64,000 bases of DNA, from contig OZ021723.1 of the NCBI GenBank assembly GCA_963978545.1, forward strand, positions 97,108,002-97,172,001, given 5' to 3'. The notes beneath the pieces are model-generated. The model had not been told where the DNA came from and did not search any database. It was given only the letters and a program-made list of their open reading frames with translations. A program made the translations under genes and the position numbers. Origin of the DNA: Linyphia triangularis. Taxonomy: Eukaryota; Arthropoda; Arachnida; Araneae; Linyphiidae. Of this stretch, positions 11,958-23,925 are shown piece after piece (the first letter of the stretch is position 1; each line of letters starts with the position of its first letter).

Positions 11958-12784
11958 TATTATTACATTTTTTTTTTTTTTTAAATTTTTTTTTTTTTTT
12001 TGTTAATAATGCTTTCCCAATTTAATTTTGAATATTTTTTTACAAATTAAATACAAAATAGCTTCCCTACTAAAACCGAACTATACTAGCTTGGAATCTC
12101 TACTAACAGTCAATAATACTGCAGTAAAATAAAAATATAATATTCGATATAAAAAATTAAAAAAAATCCACGTTGGAACGATTCCATAAACACCAGAAAT
12201 TGAGGTTAATTTTATTAGTAACGGAACTGCTAGAAGGCACTCCAAAGTAGTGTAGACTGTGATTGTGAACATTAACTAATGCGTTGAAACGACTAAGAAA
12301 ATCCCAGAAAATCAAAGTAATTTTATTAACAAGACATCTGCCGACATTTTAGAAATTATGTGTTTAGATTTGATTTATAATTCCCATGTCCGTTACCTTG
12401 TTAGGAGTTATTAGGCTAATAGTAATTTGGATATATTATAGTTTAGTTAAATTGTAAAGAGGTAATTGTGTTGATAAGTAAATGTAATTAAGTTTACGTA
12501 TACTGCTTGAACGTAGGACTTTTTAGGTGATAATAATGAAAACTGACTATGTTTTCAAATTTTATATTTTATGTATTAAGTACCATGTCAACTCAACTCT
12601 TAACTAAAGATAGTTAATAATTCAAATCCTTTATTATTATTATTTATTATTATTATTATTATTATTATTGTTGTTATTAAGAGAAACTCAAAGTGATATT
12701 TAATTATATTAGCCAAATTAGTTGACGTGGTCTAATGCATAGCAGGAAATGATCAAACTTAATTTTAAGAAGTAAACATTAAAT
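10893..12784. other. AT-rich stretch with simple repeats, no genes seen
   Basis: Includes an (AT)n run at about 11936-11960, paired T-runs at 11967-12001, and an (ATT)n microsatellite at about 12632-12670. Around 11270-11330 the short phrase ATATCCACATTT-TGCGAA is repeated in tandem. Confidence 0.5.
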
Positions 12785-13503
12785 ATAACCCATAAAAAGC
12801 TTTTGATATAAATTCTTTATATGCATTGCCAATTTATATATTAATTACTATAGCGTCGTTTATGTTGTCAGCGTGTGTTTGGTGTTGGCATTTAATTTTA
12901 AATATTAAAAACATCCCTATCAGCAAAATATGTGGTAAACGACTTTTCAAAATTTATTCATTGAAAATGAGTGAGTTTATGCATTCACATACAAATATCT
13001 TTTATTTATTATGATTAAAACAATTTTATTATTTATTTATTAAAACAATTTTGGCAACAAGAAAGAGTTTATTCTATGATCGGTTAAATTCTGTTTTAAA
13101 GCGATTGAATTAGAGGTCGGAAATATCGATCAAAATAATTATGTAAAATTACTAAAAATGTTTGAAAATATCGATATATAGGTGACTTTTATCGATATTT
13201 TTAATATTGATATTTTTCAGAAATATCGATAAAAATATCGTTGTATCGATATATCGCCGACCTCTAGATTGAATGACGGTAAGTTGGTTTATTAGTATTC
13301 CGTAAAAGAGACCTTTTACTGACAGTAACAGCTTCAAAATTTGAAAGAATACATTATCATCGACATTAAATCTATCTGCCAAGTTTCAACCCGATTGAAT
13401 GATGGCAAAGGGATTAATTAAACCTTCGCAGATTTGTTCGCCATCAACATACACAACCACCCTCACGCACAAAATCGAAGTTAATTGAAAGGATTTAAAA
13501 AAT
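12785..13503 (+). repeat. Dispersed repeat family R2, copy 1 (interrupted)
   Basis: Starts ATAACCCATAAAAA and is collinear with 32464-32925, through shared phrases such as TTTATTCATT, ATGCATTCACATACAAATAT, CGATTGAATGATGGCAAAGG and ACAAAATCGAAGTTAAT. A 156-bp hAT MITE has inserted at 13111, and part of the copy next to it differs from the other copy. Confidence 0.7.
13111..13266. mobile_element. hAT-type MITE with perfect 8-bp target duplication
   Basis: The ends are TAGAGGTCGG (13111) and CCGACCTCTA (to 13266), an exact 10-bp inverted pair that extends imperfectly. The 8-mer GATTGAAT occurs on both sides (13103-13110 and 13267-13274). The interior is built of many ATATCGAT motifs, in both orientations, so the whole element folds into a hairpin. 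Confidence 0.85.
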
Positions 13504-14263
13504 GTCACTATCAGTTTCTTATTTTAGGCACTGGTGCAGTTACAGTTTACTTTAGTGTCTGTCTATAAATAGATAGCTCCTGTCAGATAGTCTAGATGGT
13601 GACAAGGTTTGCCATATGGAATAGGGGAGGTGTTCAAAGAGATTAAAATATGACAAATGTAGATGTCTTTATGGTTGAAAACTATGGGATCGTACTTGTT
13701 TCCACGGAAGTAGTCAACGCTGGACAAAGTGGTTCCTTTTTAGAAAGTGGAAAGTTTTTCCTGTGATAAACAAGGAATATTTATATTGCAAGACTAAATA
13801 CTAGAGCTTCATGGTTTCATCAAGTTAATTCCTTCTTTTGAGTTGAAAGAATTCTGTGAATCATGCATTGACTGCTATCAACTTATAAAGTAAATTAATT
13901 ATTTGAAGCAGAAGAACTGTAGAATGAAAATTATACAGTTGTTTTCTTGATCGGTATACAATCATCACACATTTAAAAATATAAAGTGTTGTAACTCGCC
14001 CATTAAATTATAATTTTTATCGAGCCTTATCATTATATATTATATTACCTTGTATATTTCATCTAAATACTGAAACTTTGTTTTCATCAAATTACAACAC
14101 ATTTTATACACTATTATACAAAGATGTGGTATTTTAAAAAGTAATTATAAGAATAAAAGGACAATTTTTAATATCATTTTAATCCGTAGGCTATGTACTG
14201 CAATTGTATAAAAAAATTAAGTTTTTATCTTTACTGGTTAGTTAGGAATGGTACATTGAATGA
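13504..14263. other. AT-rich stretch, no genes seen
   Basis: Nothing beyond chance open frames and simple A/T runs was seen. Confidence 0.4.
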
Positions 14264-15125
14264 TTTAAGGAGAGTTGGAACCCTCTATACCGGTAATGTT
14301 AATTGGACATATTTCATGTACCTTTTTCTCAGAAAGTAATTAACATAGAAGTCAGTGCATTTAGCAAATACTTCTTATTCTACTGAAGTTACCTTTTTAT
14401 TGTAATTCATTTACTTTTTTTTTTTTAAATGACTTTTCGTGAAAGTCACTTAAATTTGTTAAAAATCACAAGGTTTTTTTGGGGTTTTTTGACGAAAAAA
14501 CAAAAATTATTTTTTTAAATATTTTTAAATAATTATAATAATATAATAAATTTAAATAATTTAATAATAATTAATAATAATTTAATAATAAATTCATCTC
14601 ACTTCAGTATGTACAGATACATAAAAGGAAAATTCGGTAGAAATTTTAAGAAGATAGTTTGAGCAGTTTCTGAGAAAAAGGTACATGAATAATGAAAAAT
14701 GTAGTTTTGAGAAAAACGCATTCTAAAGAAAACTTTAATAATCACCAATTTTGTATTAAAAAAATTATAAAAAATACTTTATTTGAGGTATTATTACAAA
14801 TAAGGTATCGTTTTGAAGGGGAAAATTTATATTTTGATAAACAATAATAAAATCAAAATCGATAATTTATAAATGTGTGGGTACCAACATAATGCCTTTA
14901 AAAAATCGAGGTTTAAAGAAAACCAAAGTTAAAGATAAAAGTCATATAGTTAATAATTAACAGGTTTTTTTTAAAAAAAAAATATAACATACTTCTAATT
15001 TGACTAGAAACTTCAATAATACATCAATAAATAGGGAAAAACAGAAAACAGAAAATGGAAATCCCAAAATCGATTTCTTATTTTTCTTTTTTTTTACTTT
15101 AACGCTAGTAAGTCCCCTTAAGATT
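14264..15125. repeat. A/T-rich dispersed repeat family R3, copy 1
   Basis: Opens with TTAAGGAGAGTTGGAACC and closes with AAGTCCCCTTAAG, its rough reverse complement. The phrase AGTTTCTGAGAAAAAGGTACAT at 14660 reappears at 50413, and CCTTTTTCTCAGAAAGT at 14321 is its inverse, so the family folds back on itself. Related blocks with TTAAGG/CCTTAA borders are at 33818, 51544 and 56248. Confidence 0.45.
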
Positions 15126-15989
15126 AATAATCCGATTTAGCCTTAAAACATATGTAGTTTAATAATAAGAAAAATATTCTTATCCATAAGCTTCTACAAC
15201 TTTTTTTTTTCACTGCTTCAGATATTATGCTTGAATTCCCTAAATTCGATTCTAAACTTCTTATCAAATCTATGACATAAAATGACACAAAAAAATGTTC
15301 CATGTTTTACGAAGCAAAAATATAATTTAATAGATAGTCATGGTTGAGTTATTCTTGGATAAAATTTTGAGTTTAGTATTCCGAACGTGTTGATCCAGAA
15401 ATTATAAGACTTGTCATAAGTTATTGAACGTTTAGAAATTCATACCAACACCGATAACGCAACTTTTGATATTGTTTTTTTGTCTTTAAATTTTGTTTTA
15501 AATGTGAAAACTTCTTTAATACTCTACTAGTTGTAAGAATCTGAACCGTTCGTGATCCATACAGAAACGTAAATTTCATTGAACAGAAGTTTTAAAATGT
15601 CTGAGAGACCTTTACTTGAGGTAGAGTTCTCATTATTCATTGAACAGAAGAGAGAAATTTAAATACTGAATTTAATACTGATAATTTAAAGAAATTTAAT
15701 TAAAAATAACTTGTAATTTTATGAAATCATTAATTTTTATAAATTTTATATCAAACCTCATAGAAACAAACTATCCTTAATATGAGTCACGTTGCATAAA
15801 AAAATCAAGATCATTAAGTTCATACATTCTACTACAACTTCGTTTTCATTTATATATAAGTATAAATCCATGGTAGACGCAGAAGTTAAGATTGATGGAA
15901 ATAGTACTATCATCCATTACCCAGACGGACAGGTATATCTAAACCGTATATGTACTTTCTACGATAATCTATAACCATTATCCAACCAC

Positions 15990-16025
15990 ATTAATATATC
16001 AAAACAGCAGTTTTGATATATTAAT
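15990..16025. repeat. Perfect hairpin with 16-bp arms
   Basis: ATTAATATATCAAAAC is followed after four bases by its exact complement GTTTTGATATATTAAT. A weaker echo of the right arm occurs about 40 bases later (ACTGCAGTTTTAATATA). No T-run follows that would make a Pol III terminator context. Confidence 0.75.
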
Positions 16026-17516
16026 GCAATTTACCAGCATTATTGTATCATAACTGCAGTTTTAATATAGATATTCGCCTTATCTTATGAAATACATATA
16101 GTTATAGAAAACTATTTGGAGTAAGACTGGAAATATTTAGCTGGAAGTCCTCAACAAAAATAAAGGAACTACATTTAACAATTAATCTAAGTGAATATAA
16201 CATATTCAAAATATTTAAATTTGATCAAAATGAAAGTATTCAATATCATTATAATGAGTGCACAGATCTTAGAATAAGCGATAAAATTATGTATCTAACA
16301 TTTTCAAATGAGGTTCCATTTTAAATTATTTTGATTTTTCAATTTATGAAAGGCACATTGAAAATGAGATACCATGCATCAAAGAGGTTTAATGTACTTA
16401 TTTAAATTCACAAATAAGTGATGTGGAAGGGATTTAAACTAATTGTGTACGACGAAATGTTACATTTATAAATTTATATAAAGTAATGGGACATTTTTAC
16501 TTATTAAAATTGTTATTGGGAATAAGAATTAACTTGATGAAAATAACCTTATAAAGCGTTGTGATATACAGTGAAGATTATAAGGGAAATGTATTAAACT
16601 TTTTATTAATATCATTCGGAAATTCTGTATCATATAAGGATATACAAACATGTTTCAACAAGTATTTACAAACAAAATAGATGCCAAAAATCATTATTTC
16701 TTTACAATGCCATAAATTTTCAATTTGCGTAATAAGAATTTAAGGACATTAAATAATGGTGCTTAGTATCTATGTTAGTTTAACAAAATAATAATTATTA
16801 TTACAATTTGCATTCAACGTTTTACAAAAATGCTTAAAAAAGTATTGATGTTATAAATCTAAAATTGGTATTTAAAAACATTTAGGCAACAACCATTAAA
16901 CGAATACACTGTACTACCCAGTTCTATTTACTATTTGCATGTTATTGTCAAAGATAAAAAAAAAATGCTGAAATGTTTTAATAACATGATATTTTAGTGT
17001 TATCAATTGAAGCAATGATTCTGAAGCTTTACATTCATCAATCAACTTTGAACTAAAACTTTTAAATCTAAACAAAGTATTATTTTCGATAAAAGCAAAT
17101 GCGAAGAATTTTTATAAATTTCCTTGATGTTTCCTGACATGGAAACCATTCTTCCGAAACTCATCTGGTGCGAAATGAACAATTTCCTGCCAAGTCTTCG
17201 AAAATATGTCAACAGAAACCATAAGCACAATGAGCGATATCCTAACAAAAAATAAACCACCAAAAACTATCGAAACAAACCCCAAGCACCCTGAATAGTC
17301 TGGCTAACAATTCATAAACAAACTTGACCTACATAAAGGATGGACATATGCTTTTGTCGTATATCATCAGCTGGACATCGAAAGATGCATCTTCTTTGCT
17401 GCTTCGTCTTTTGTTTATTCAGTGAAGGGGCTCTTTCACAAACAGACGTCACACGGACCGTTTTTGTCATATAACAAAAAATGATTCGATCATTTATGAT
17501 TTCAGTAATGACATTT
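16026..17516. other. AT-rich stretch, no genes seen
   Basis: Unique-looking intergenic sequence. A minus-strand frame at 17042-17263 lacks any recognisable domain. Confidence 0.4.
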
Positions 17517-17950
17517 ATTCATTGTGTATGTGCTTAGGGCAAAATTTAGATTTAAGGAATGCACTTCGAAATAATATTATCAAATAAATTATTAAATATT
17601 ATTCGAAATAAATTATTAAAGTTTCTCCATAAAGATACAATCTATGTACTACATTATGTACATAACAACCTGACTATGTACATTCACCAGAAACGACGAG
17701 TAGTATTCATTGTATATGTGCTTAGGGCAAAATTTAGATTTAAGGAATGCACTTCGAAATAATATTATTAAAGAAATTATTAAATATTATTCGAAATAAA
17801 TTATTAAAGTTTCTCCATAAAGATACAATCTATGTACTACATTATGTACATAACAACCTGACTAGGTACATTCACCAGAAACGACGAGTAGTATTCATTG
17901 TATATGTGCTTAGGGCAAAATTTAGATTCAAGGAATGCACTTCGAAATAA
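17517..17950 (+). repeat. 188-bp tandem array (2.3 units)
   Basis: The open frames at 17559 and 17747 are the same sequence one period (188 bases) apart, and a third unit starts before 17950. Each unit contains CCATAAAGATACAATCTATG, the palindromic TACATTATGTACATAA and AACGACGAGTAG. The same core occurs in the 241-bp array at 25950-27796. The frames differ by few residues, so the duplication is recent. Confidence 0.85.
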
Positions 17951-17992
17951 TATAACCCGTAAAAACAATGTTTTTAATATAAATCCTTTATA
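17951..17992 (+). repeat. Repeat R2, copy 3, left fragment
   Basis: ATAACCCGTAAAAACAATG followed by TTTAATATAAATCCTTTATA matches the start of the repeats at 12785 and 32464. It is cut at TA by the pogo-like element; TATGCATTTTTATA at 18455 continues it. Confidence 0.55.
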
Positions 17993-18454
17993 CAGTAAAA
18001 TCTCGATTAACCGACCTAATTCGGACCAAAGGTAGGTCGGTTAAGCGAAAATTCCGGATAAAAGAGAGTAGTAAAAAGCAATAAAAAGTAAATGATTTTC
18101 GTTTATTGAATACAGGACTTTTAATGTTTTTTTATGACATAATTGTTGGAAATGAGTTTTTGTTGTAATAATCTTGATAATCTTTGTTACGCTGCTCTAT
18201 CCCGGAGTCTTTTTGAAAGGCAATAGTTCAGTTTGATCTGCGTCCGAAGGTTGCTCTAACCATGTCAGTTCTTTAGAAAAACAGTCAAAAGCCTCCCCAT
18301 TACCTATGTAACTTTAGAGCGAGGGAAAATAGTACCTTTTAAAAAGCAACAAATGATTTATTACTCATTTGGGAGATTTTTGATGTCGACTTAATGATTG
18401 CCGGTTAACAGAGAGTTCCGGATAATGGAGGGACGGTTAATCGAGGCTCTACTG
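17993..18454. mobile_element. Pogo/Tigger-like nonautonomous element
   Basis: Ends read CAGTAAAATCTCGATTAACC and the complementary GGTTAATCGAGGCTCTACTG, with the dinucleotide TA on each side (17991-17992 and 18455-18456). CAGTARARYCTCGATTAACC with TA duplication is the hallmark of the pogo/Tigger branch of Tc1/mariner. Further sub-terminal copies of the motif (GACCTAATTCGG, GGTCGGTTAAG, CCGGTTAACAGAG) follow. It carries a 33-codon remnant of transposase at 18197-18298. Confidence 0.82.
18197..18298 (-). pseudogene. C-terminal remnant of a pogo/Tigger-like transposase
   Basis: On the minus strand a frame reads GEAFDCFSKELTWLEQPSD and continues to LLPFKKTPG before a stop at 18197-18199. Tigger and CENP-B/jerky-type transposases have a similar tail, AF-(x)n-WFEQQ-(x)n-QLLLLK. 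The fragment lies inside the TA-flanked element at 17993-18454, whose ends have the pogo/Tigger look, so position and sequence support each other. Only some 33 codons remain and the catalytic domain is absent. Confidence 0.5.
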
Positions 18455-18490
18455 TATGCATTTTTATAAGGGGTTATAAAAATCCTTTCA

Positions 18491-19499
18491 CTTACTTCAC
18501 TGTGGTAAGTATAGCTACGACTGTAATTTTCTACAGGAGAATGTGAATAAAGCCAATGAGACAAATCTGTCTGCTAAAATAGAGTAAAACCATAAATATA
18601 TATAGTAAGACTATATATATTTTAGGTGTTAATTTTCAAAAATTAGGAAGCTATAAAATAACGCCGGTCGTCAAAAATGTATAAGAAGTTTTTCCAAAAA
18701 AAAAATTAGTTCATAGATTACATATCTGTCAATTGTAAAAAAAAATAACCTTAAAAAACTTACGTTATTTTTTATTTTAAAATAAAGTTTTTAAATGTTA
18801 TTGCTCTTGGCCACATTTTCCATGTGGTTGCACTTACAACATTTTAACCCACTCTTGTTCTTTTCAAAATTTTATCGAATTTCAATCACTTTAAGAATAA
18901 ATTTTGTCTTAATATTTAACAATAAGCCGTTTAAAATTTTCAGTGTATTTTTTACCGTTACTTTGGCAACCGTTTAAAACAACAAGATGAATCAACAGTG
19001 TAATCTTTGGTACTCCGTTACTCAACAGTAACATTACTTTTTCAAGGTTTTTTTTTTTTTTTATCATTGTTTGCTATTTTTTTTTTTTTTATTCTTTTTT
19101 TTTTTTTTTTATTCAATACATGTGTTTTTTTCATTACGTTTCAATTCGAATTTTTTTCTAAGTTAAGAAACAGTTGACACACTGTGTATGCTTATCCTCT
19201 TAATGCTTAAATTAAAATTAAAACGAAGATAATTTAGCTTAAATCAAATAAACCTTTAGGACAGTATTTGCAATGTTCTCTAGAAATATTTCTGCCCCAT
19301 AAAATTATATAAAAGTCCTCTTTATGATCCTAAGTATGCATTGAAGAAACTAAATTAGTCCTTAGGGCAGTTATTGAACCACTTGTATTTTAATAAAGTT
19401 CCCAGTCTAATCGATAGCTATTCAAATTATCAAATAAATACGTTTATAGATGGAATTATTTCTTGGAATTTACAATTTACCATCAAAAAACAAATTAAA
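18491..19499. other. AT-rich stretch, no genes seen
   Basis: Several T-runs at 19048-19110 and no coding feature. Confidence 0.4.
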
Positions 19500-20385
19500 A
19501 TGTTAACATTATTTTTGGCAATAGTCCAATTAGAATGTCAAAACTACTTGTGTTGAAAATTTCAGAACTGTAGCCCAAATGGAAATCGTTTTGTAAAATA
19601 TTTGTTAATTAAAAAAGAACTAAATAAAAATTTAAAATTCTGTCTTTCAAAAATCCAATTAGTAGGGCAAAACTATATATGTTGAAAATTTCAGAGCTAT
19701 AGCCGTATTAGAAATCATTTTGTAAAATATGTATTAATTAACAAAAAACAAAAAAAAAAAAAAAATTAAAAATTCTATTTTTAAAAAGTCTAATTAAAAG
19801 GCCAAAACTACTTATGTTGAAAATTTCAGACCTGTAACCGTATTAGAAATCGTTTTGAATTTATTAATTAATTAAAAAAATTAATTAAAGAGAACTAAAT
19901 AAACATGTAATATTATGTTTTCAAAAGTCCAATTAAAAGGCTAAAACTACTTATATTAAAAACTGCAGAGCTGTAGCCCTATTAGAAATCGTTTTGTAAA
20001 ATATTTATTAATTAATTAAAAGAATTAATTAAAAAGGAACTAAATAAAAATTAAAAATTTTGTTTTTTAAAAGTTCATTTAAAAGGCCAAAACTACTTTT
20101 GTTGAAATTTTCAGAGTTGTATCCCTATTAGAAAAAGTTTTGTAAAATATTTATTAATTAAAAAAAATTAATTAAAAAATAGCTAAATAAAAATTTAAAA
20201 TTCTGTTTTTCAAAAGTCCAATTAGAAAGCTAAAACTACTTATGTTGAAAATTTGGGAGCTGTAGGTAGCCCTATTAGAAATCATTTTGTGAAATATTTA
20301 TTAATTAATTAAAAAATTTAAAAAAACTAAATAAAAATTTAAAATTCTATTTTTCAAAAGACCAATTAGAAGGCCAATTAGAATA
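19500..20385 (+). repeat. Degenerate tandem array, about 140-bp period, 6-7 units
   Basis: Units share CCAATTAGAAGGCCAAAACT, ACTTATGTTGAAAATTTCAG, GCTGTAGCCCTATTAGAAAT, CGTTTTGTAAAATATTTATT and a run of TTAATTAA. They recur near 19528, 19667, 19788, 19930, 20070 and 20219, with spacing changed by A/T indels. Divergence between units shows an old array. Related single units occur at 29040-29240 and 29490-29680. Confidence 0.75.
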
Positions 20386-20554
20386 TTCATATTCAACATA
20401 CAAGCGATAAAGAATCACATTGTGTAAATAAGTTTTTTTGCCATAAAAAAGCAAGATACCAATTTCTGTAACTGTGAACTTCATGCATTACATTGTAACA
20501 TTTACAACTTACTGAAGCAAGATTGAATATCGGAAACTACAACTTTAAAGCGTG

Positions 20555-20615
20555 AAAATGTATGCAAATATTATGAAAATGTATGCGAATATTATGAAAA
20601 TGTATGCGAATATAT
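20555..20615 (+). repeat. 24-bp tandem repeat, about 2.5 units
   Basis: AATATTATGAAAATGTATGC is repeated with a 24-base period. It creates a spurious minus-strand frame with repeated HFHNIRI. Confidence 0.7.
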
Positions 20616-20785
20616 AAAAGCATGAAATCTATACAAAAATCCACTAATGAGGTACAAAAATTGTTGGCATAAAAAATTATTGAAATCAGACTGAAAATTG
20701 AAATGTCTTCAAATAAACGCAAAAAAGGCACTGGATTCAAACGCCTTGCCTTAAATTCAGACACTAGTATTTGCAATGCTTAAAT

Positions 20786-21733
20786 TCCGGAGGAATGTAT
20801 TTAATTTGCAATAACAAGCATACTTCAATTTAATTAGTAAGGAATGTTTTTAGTTTACCATTCAAGCATTATTTGAAAGATTTGAATAAGGATCCGCAAT
20901 TCATTCAGACATTCCAACTGACTGAACATGCCCCCAAATCAAACATACTAAACCTTCTGATATTACTACTTACCAAATCTCACAAATGCAACACCATACG
21001 ATAATTTATTGTAAAAAGAACAATGAATATTGAGAAACAAACACTTGGAGAGATTCTAGAAAAATCTTATATTGCATAAAAAAACAAATCTTTTCATACA
21101 ATTGTTAGAATATTTTTCTACACCAAGTAGCATAACTAGTCCCAACTTTATGGATCTTTAATCTCAAACAAAAATACTAAATCTTTCAACCCATTCGCAT
21201 TGGTAACTAAATGCTTAGCTTCCGAATTCGATATCCATCGCGGCCCCGGTTATTAAATGATCATCCTGTCAACAGCCCATGCAATTCAATCGCTCAAGTT
21301 CTGTGACAGGATGGCTTAGCATCCCTCCCGCCATTTCAGAAACTACAAGTCAATATGCCCCTGAAATTTAAATTCGAGCTTCACCCAGCCTATAAAGCTC
21401 CTAATATTGTAGTTTGACACCATTTACCAGCTCCCAACAAGCAGTATTTGTCATTAAATTCTCAGAATATTAATTAGCACATCGAAAGGAGGCTGAACCG
21501 AAAGTCCCAAAAGCTTGTTGCGTAGTTACAGCGTAAATGGGTCAACTACTTTAATGATCCTGAACTTCTTAGGAAGGATGAGATTTGTTGCTGGTTTGCA
21601 TTATAATTTGTTGAACTTTTAATTGGTGCAGATAATAAATTCAGAGTCGGGGCTTATTTCCGTGAAGCGCGTGCGAGACTTTTGGTATTCTTAACTTATT
21701 ATTGACTAGGGTGTATTCTTAAAGCTACATTAG
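20786..21733. other. Less AT-rich unassigned stretch upstream of the receptor
   Basis: Between 21190 and 21480 the base composition is clearly richer in G+C than its surroundings, without an open frame and without matches to repeats elsewhere in the window. It is a candidate for upstream regulatory or first-exon sequence of the receptor, but nothing specific was seen. Confidence 0.25.
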
Positions 21734-21747
21734 GAATGTAGTGAATT

Positions 21748-21927
21748 GGTTGGTTGTTTTCAGATTATCTGGCACCGTCAGCAACACGAGGGCTATAATG
21801 CACCGAAACATTTCGTCATTTAACAAACCAACATACATTTACAAACACCCATGCCTAACACGGGACTCGAACCCGCAACCTCGTGGTCTAGAAGCTAGCA
21901 CGCTAACCACTATACCGTTTGGTCGGC
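21748..21927 (-). mobile_element. tRNA-derived SINE, copy c
   Basis: A 180-bp element from GGTTGGTTG to GGTCGGC, flanked by a perfect 14-bp duplication GAATGTAGTGAATT (21734-21747 and 21928-21941). In its own orientation the A box is TATAGTGGTTAGCGTG and the B box GGGTTCGAGTCC is intact. The plus-strand open frame at 21741-21935 is only a readthrough of the element. Confidence 0.93.
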
Positions 21928-21941
21928 GAATGTAGTGAATT

Positions 21942-23324
21942 ATCTTTACAGTTGTGATATTTCCTGATAATACTTCTCATTTATAAATGAACGTACAATT
22001 CAGAGGATAAATTTTTCTTTCATCAAAATACAGTATCATATTTAGAACATGTATAGAGTAATTATGATTAAAGTTCATCTTTCAGAAAGCTATAATAGAA
22101 TCACTGGTCAGGTTAAGAGAATAACCTAAAATTTTATATGAATGCACACAAAGAATAAAAAAAAAAAAAAAAAAAAAAAAATGGTTTAGCATAAGCAAAA
22201 AATTTATGTCGGACTACTTTTTTTATGCCGAAACATTTCCCACTGCTTCCGCCATATTCAGGTCAAATTTTAGGTAGGTCATTCGAGCCAGTTTTTCTTT
22301 TCTACAACTTTTTGAAAGTTAAAATTTATTTTTTAGTAAAAATTTACATGAAATTTTATAAATCGACATCAGTTGTTTACATTTTATGCCAAAGTTATTT
22401 GTGTTTACACTGTACTGTGACAAATGAATTTTTAAAAAATTCCGCTTTTAATTGCAATTAATTTATTTTTTTTAAATTTATTTACAAATTGACACACTAA
22501 ATCTTATCTCTCACTTTCTAATAGCCAACAAAATGGCATTCATACAAAAGAATACGTTTTCCAAAATAATTGAAGTACCAACAAATATATTTATAAAAAC
22601 AAAAGGAAAATCTTGACCTTTATCAGTTTGGCAAATTTGCATAAAATGATAAAGAATATGTTTTGTTTTCCGCCCAATTAAATAAATCGTGGCTCTATAA
22701 CAGACTATATTCTTCGATACATTTTAAGTTATTTATCTACAATATCTTTGATGGTATGAATTTTTTATTTTCTTCTCTAAGGAAACGTAACTCTGGCTGG
22801 TAACGAAAACTCTATACTTCTAACAATAACTGTTTTTACGCAATTTCTCGGCATTCAATGCCAAACATGTTTTCTTTGGAAACAATAGCTGAATGAGAAG
22901 TATAAAATGATAATATAAATTTGAGTAAATTTATGATGACAGAAACCATCTGCTAAGCTCGATACGACCCATTAAATGTCGAAATACATCACACTGAATA
23001 TCAGTTATTACATTACTAATACGCAAACAAAATTAATAATTTATCCAACTCTTTAGTTTTATGGTCATATTTTAGTAATAAAACGTGACTATCTTTTCTG
23101 TTCTACGCCGTTACCAAACAAGCGTTAAAATAACATCACTAATGCAGTTTTATTATTGTATGGAAACCGCCAGTGATAGTTGTTGTGTATCCTATGATTA
23201 TATTATTATTACAAATGTGTTTGATGTGAAGGTTTTCTAATGTCTTTGAAGTAACTCTAGAATAAAATAAACACGTGGAATATGGATTAGATGTGTAATT
23301 GAATGAATGGTATAAGTGGTTTTA
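21942..23324. other. AT-rich stretch, no genes seen
   Basis: Contains an A-run of about 25 at 22157. The frame at 22225-22461 has no recognisable domain. Confidence 0.4.
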
Positions 23325-23925
23325 TGACAGGATAGAATCATGTAAAATTATGTTGTTGTCTCTGACAGGATAGAATCATGTAAAATTATGTTGTTGTCCA
23401 TGACAGGATAGAATCATGTAAAATTATGTTGATGTCCATGACAGGATAGAATCATGTAAAATTATGTTGTTGTCCCTGACAGGATAGAATCATGTAAAAT
23501 TATGTTGTTGTCCATGACAGGATAGAATCATGTAAAATTATGTTGTTGTCCATGACAGGATAGAATCATGTAAAATTATGTTGTTGTCCATGACAGGATA
23601 GAATCATGTAAAATTATGTTGTTGTCTATGACAGGATAGAATCATGTAAAATTATGTTGATGTCCATGACAGGATAGAATCATGTAAAATTATGTTGTTG
23701 TCCATGACAGGATAGAATCATGTAAAATTATGTTGATGTCCATGACAGGATAGAATCATGTAAAATTATGTTGTTGTCCATGACAGAATAGAATCATGTA
23801 AAATTATGTTGTTGTCCATGACAGAATAGAATCATGTAAAATTATGTTGTTGTCCATGACAGGATAGAATCATGTAAAATTATGTTGTTGTCCATGACAG
23901 GATAGAATCAATGTAAAATTATGTT
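23325..23925 (+). repeat. 38-bp minisatellite, about 16 units
   Basis: Units read GACAGGATAGAATCATGTAA then AATTATGTTGTTGTCCAT, at an exact 38-base period (for example 23326 and 23364). Units are nearly identical. Variants are TTGATG for TTGTTG, GACAGAATAG for GACAGGATAG, and CTCT or CCCT for CCAT. It lies about 1.5 kb upstream of the first coding exon. Confidence 0.95.

Noticed and set aside
17559..17950. Pair of nearly identical 67-codon frames as a duplicated gene
   Set aside because: They are the 188-bp tandem unit, and part of the core recurs in the other array out of frame.
23325..23925. CRISPR-like array
   Set aside because: Units are directly tandem without unique spacers, in a eukaryotic setting.
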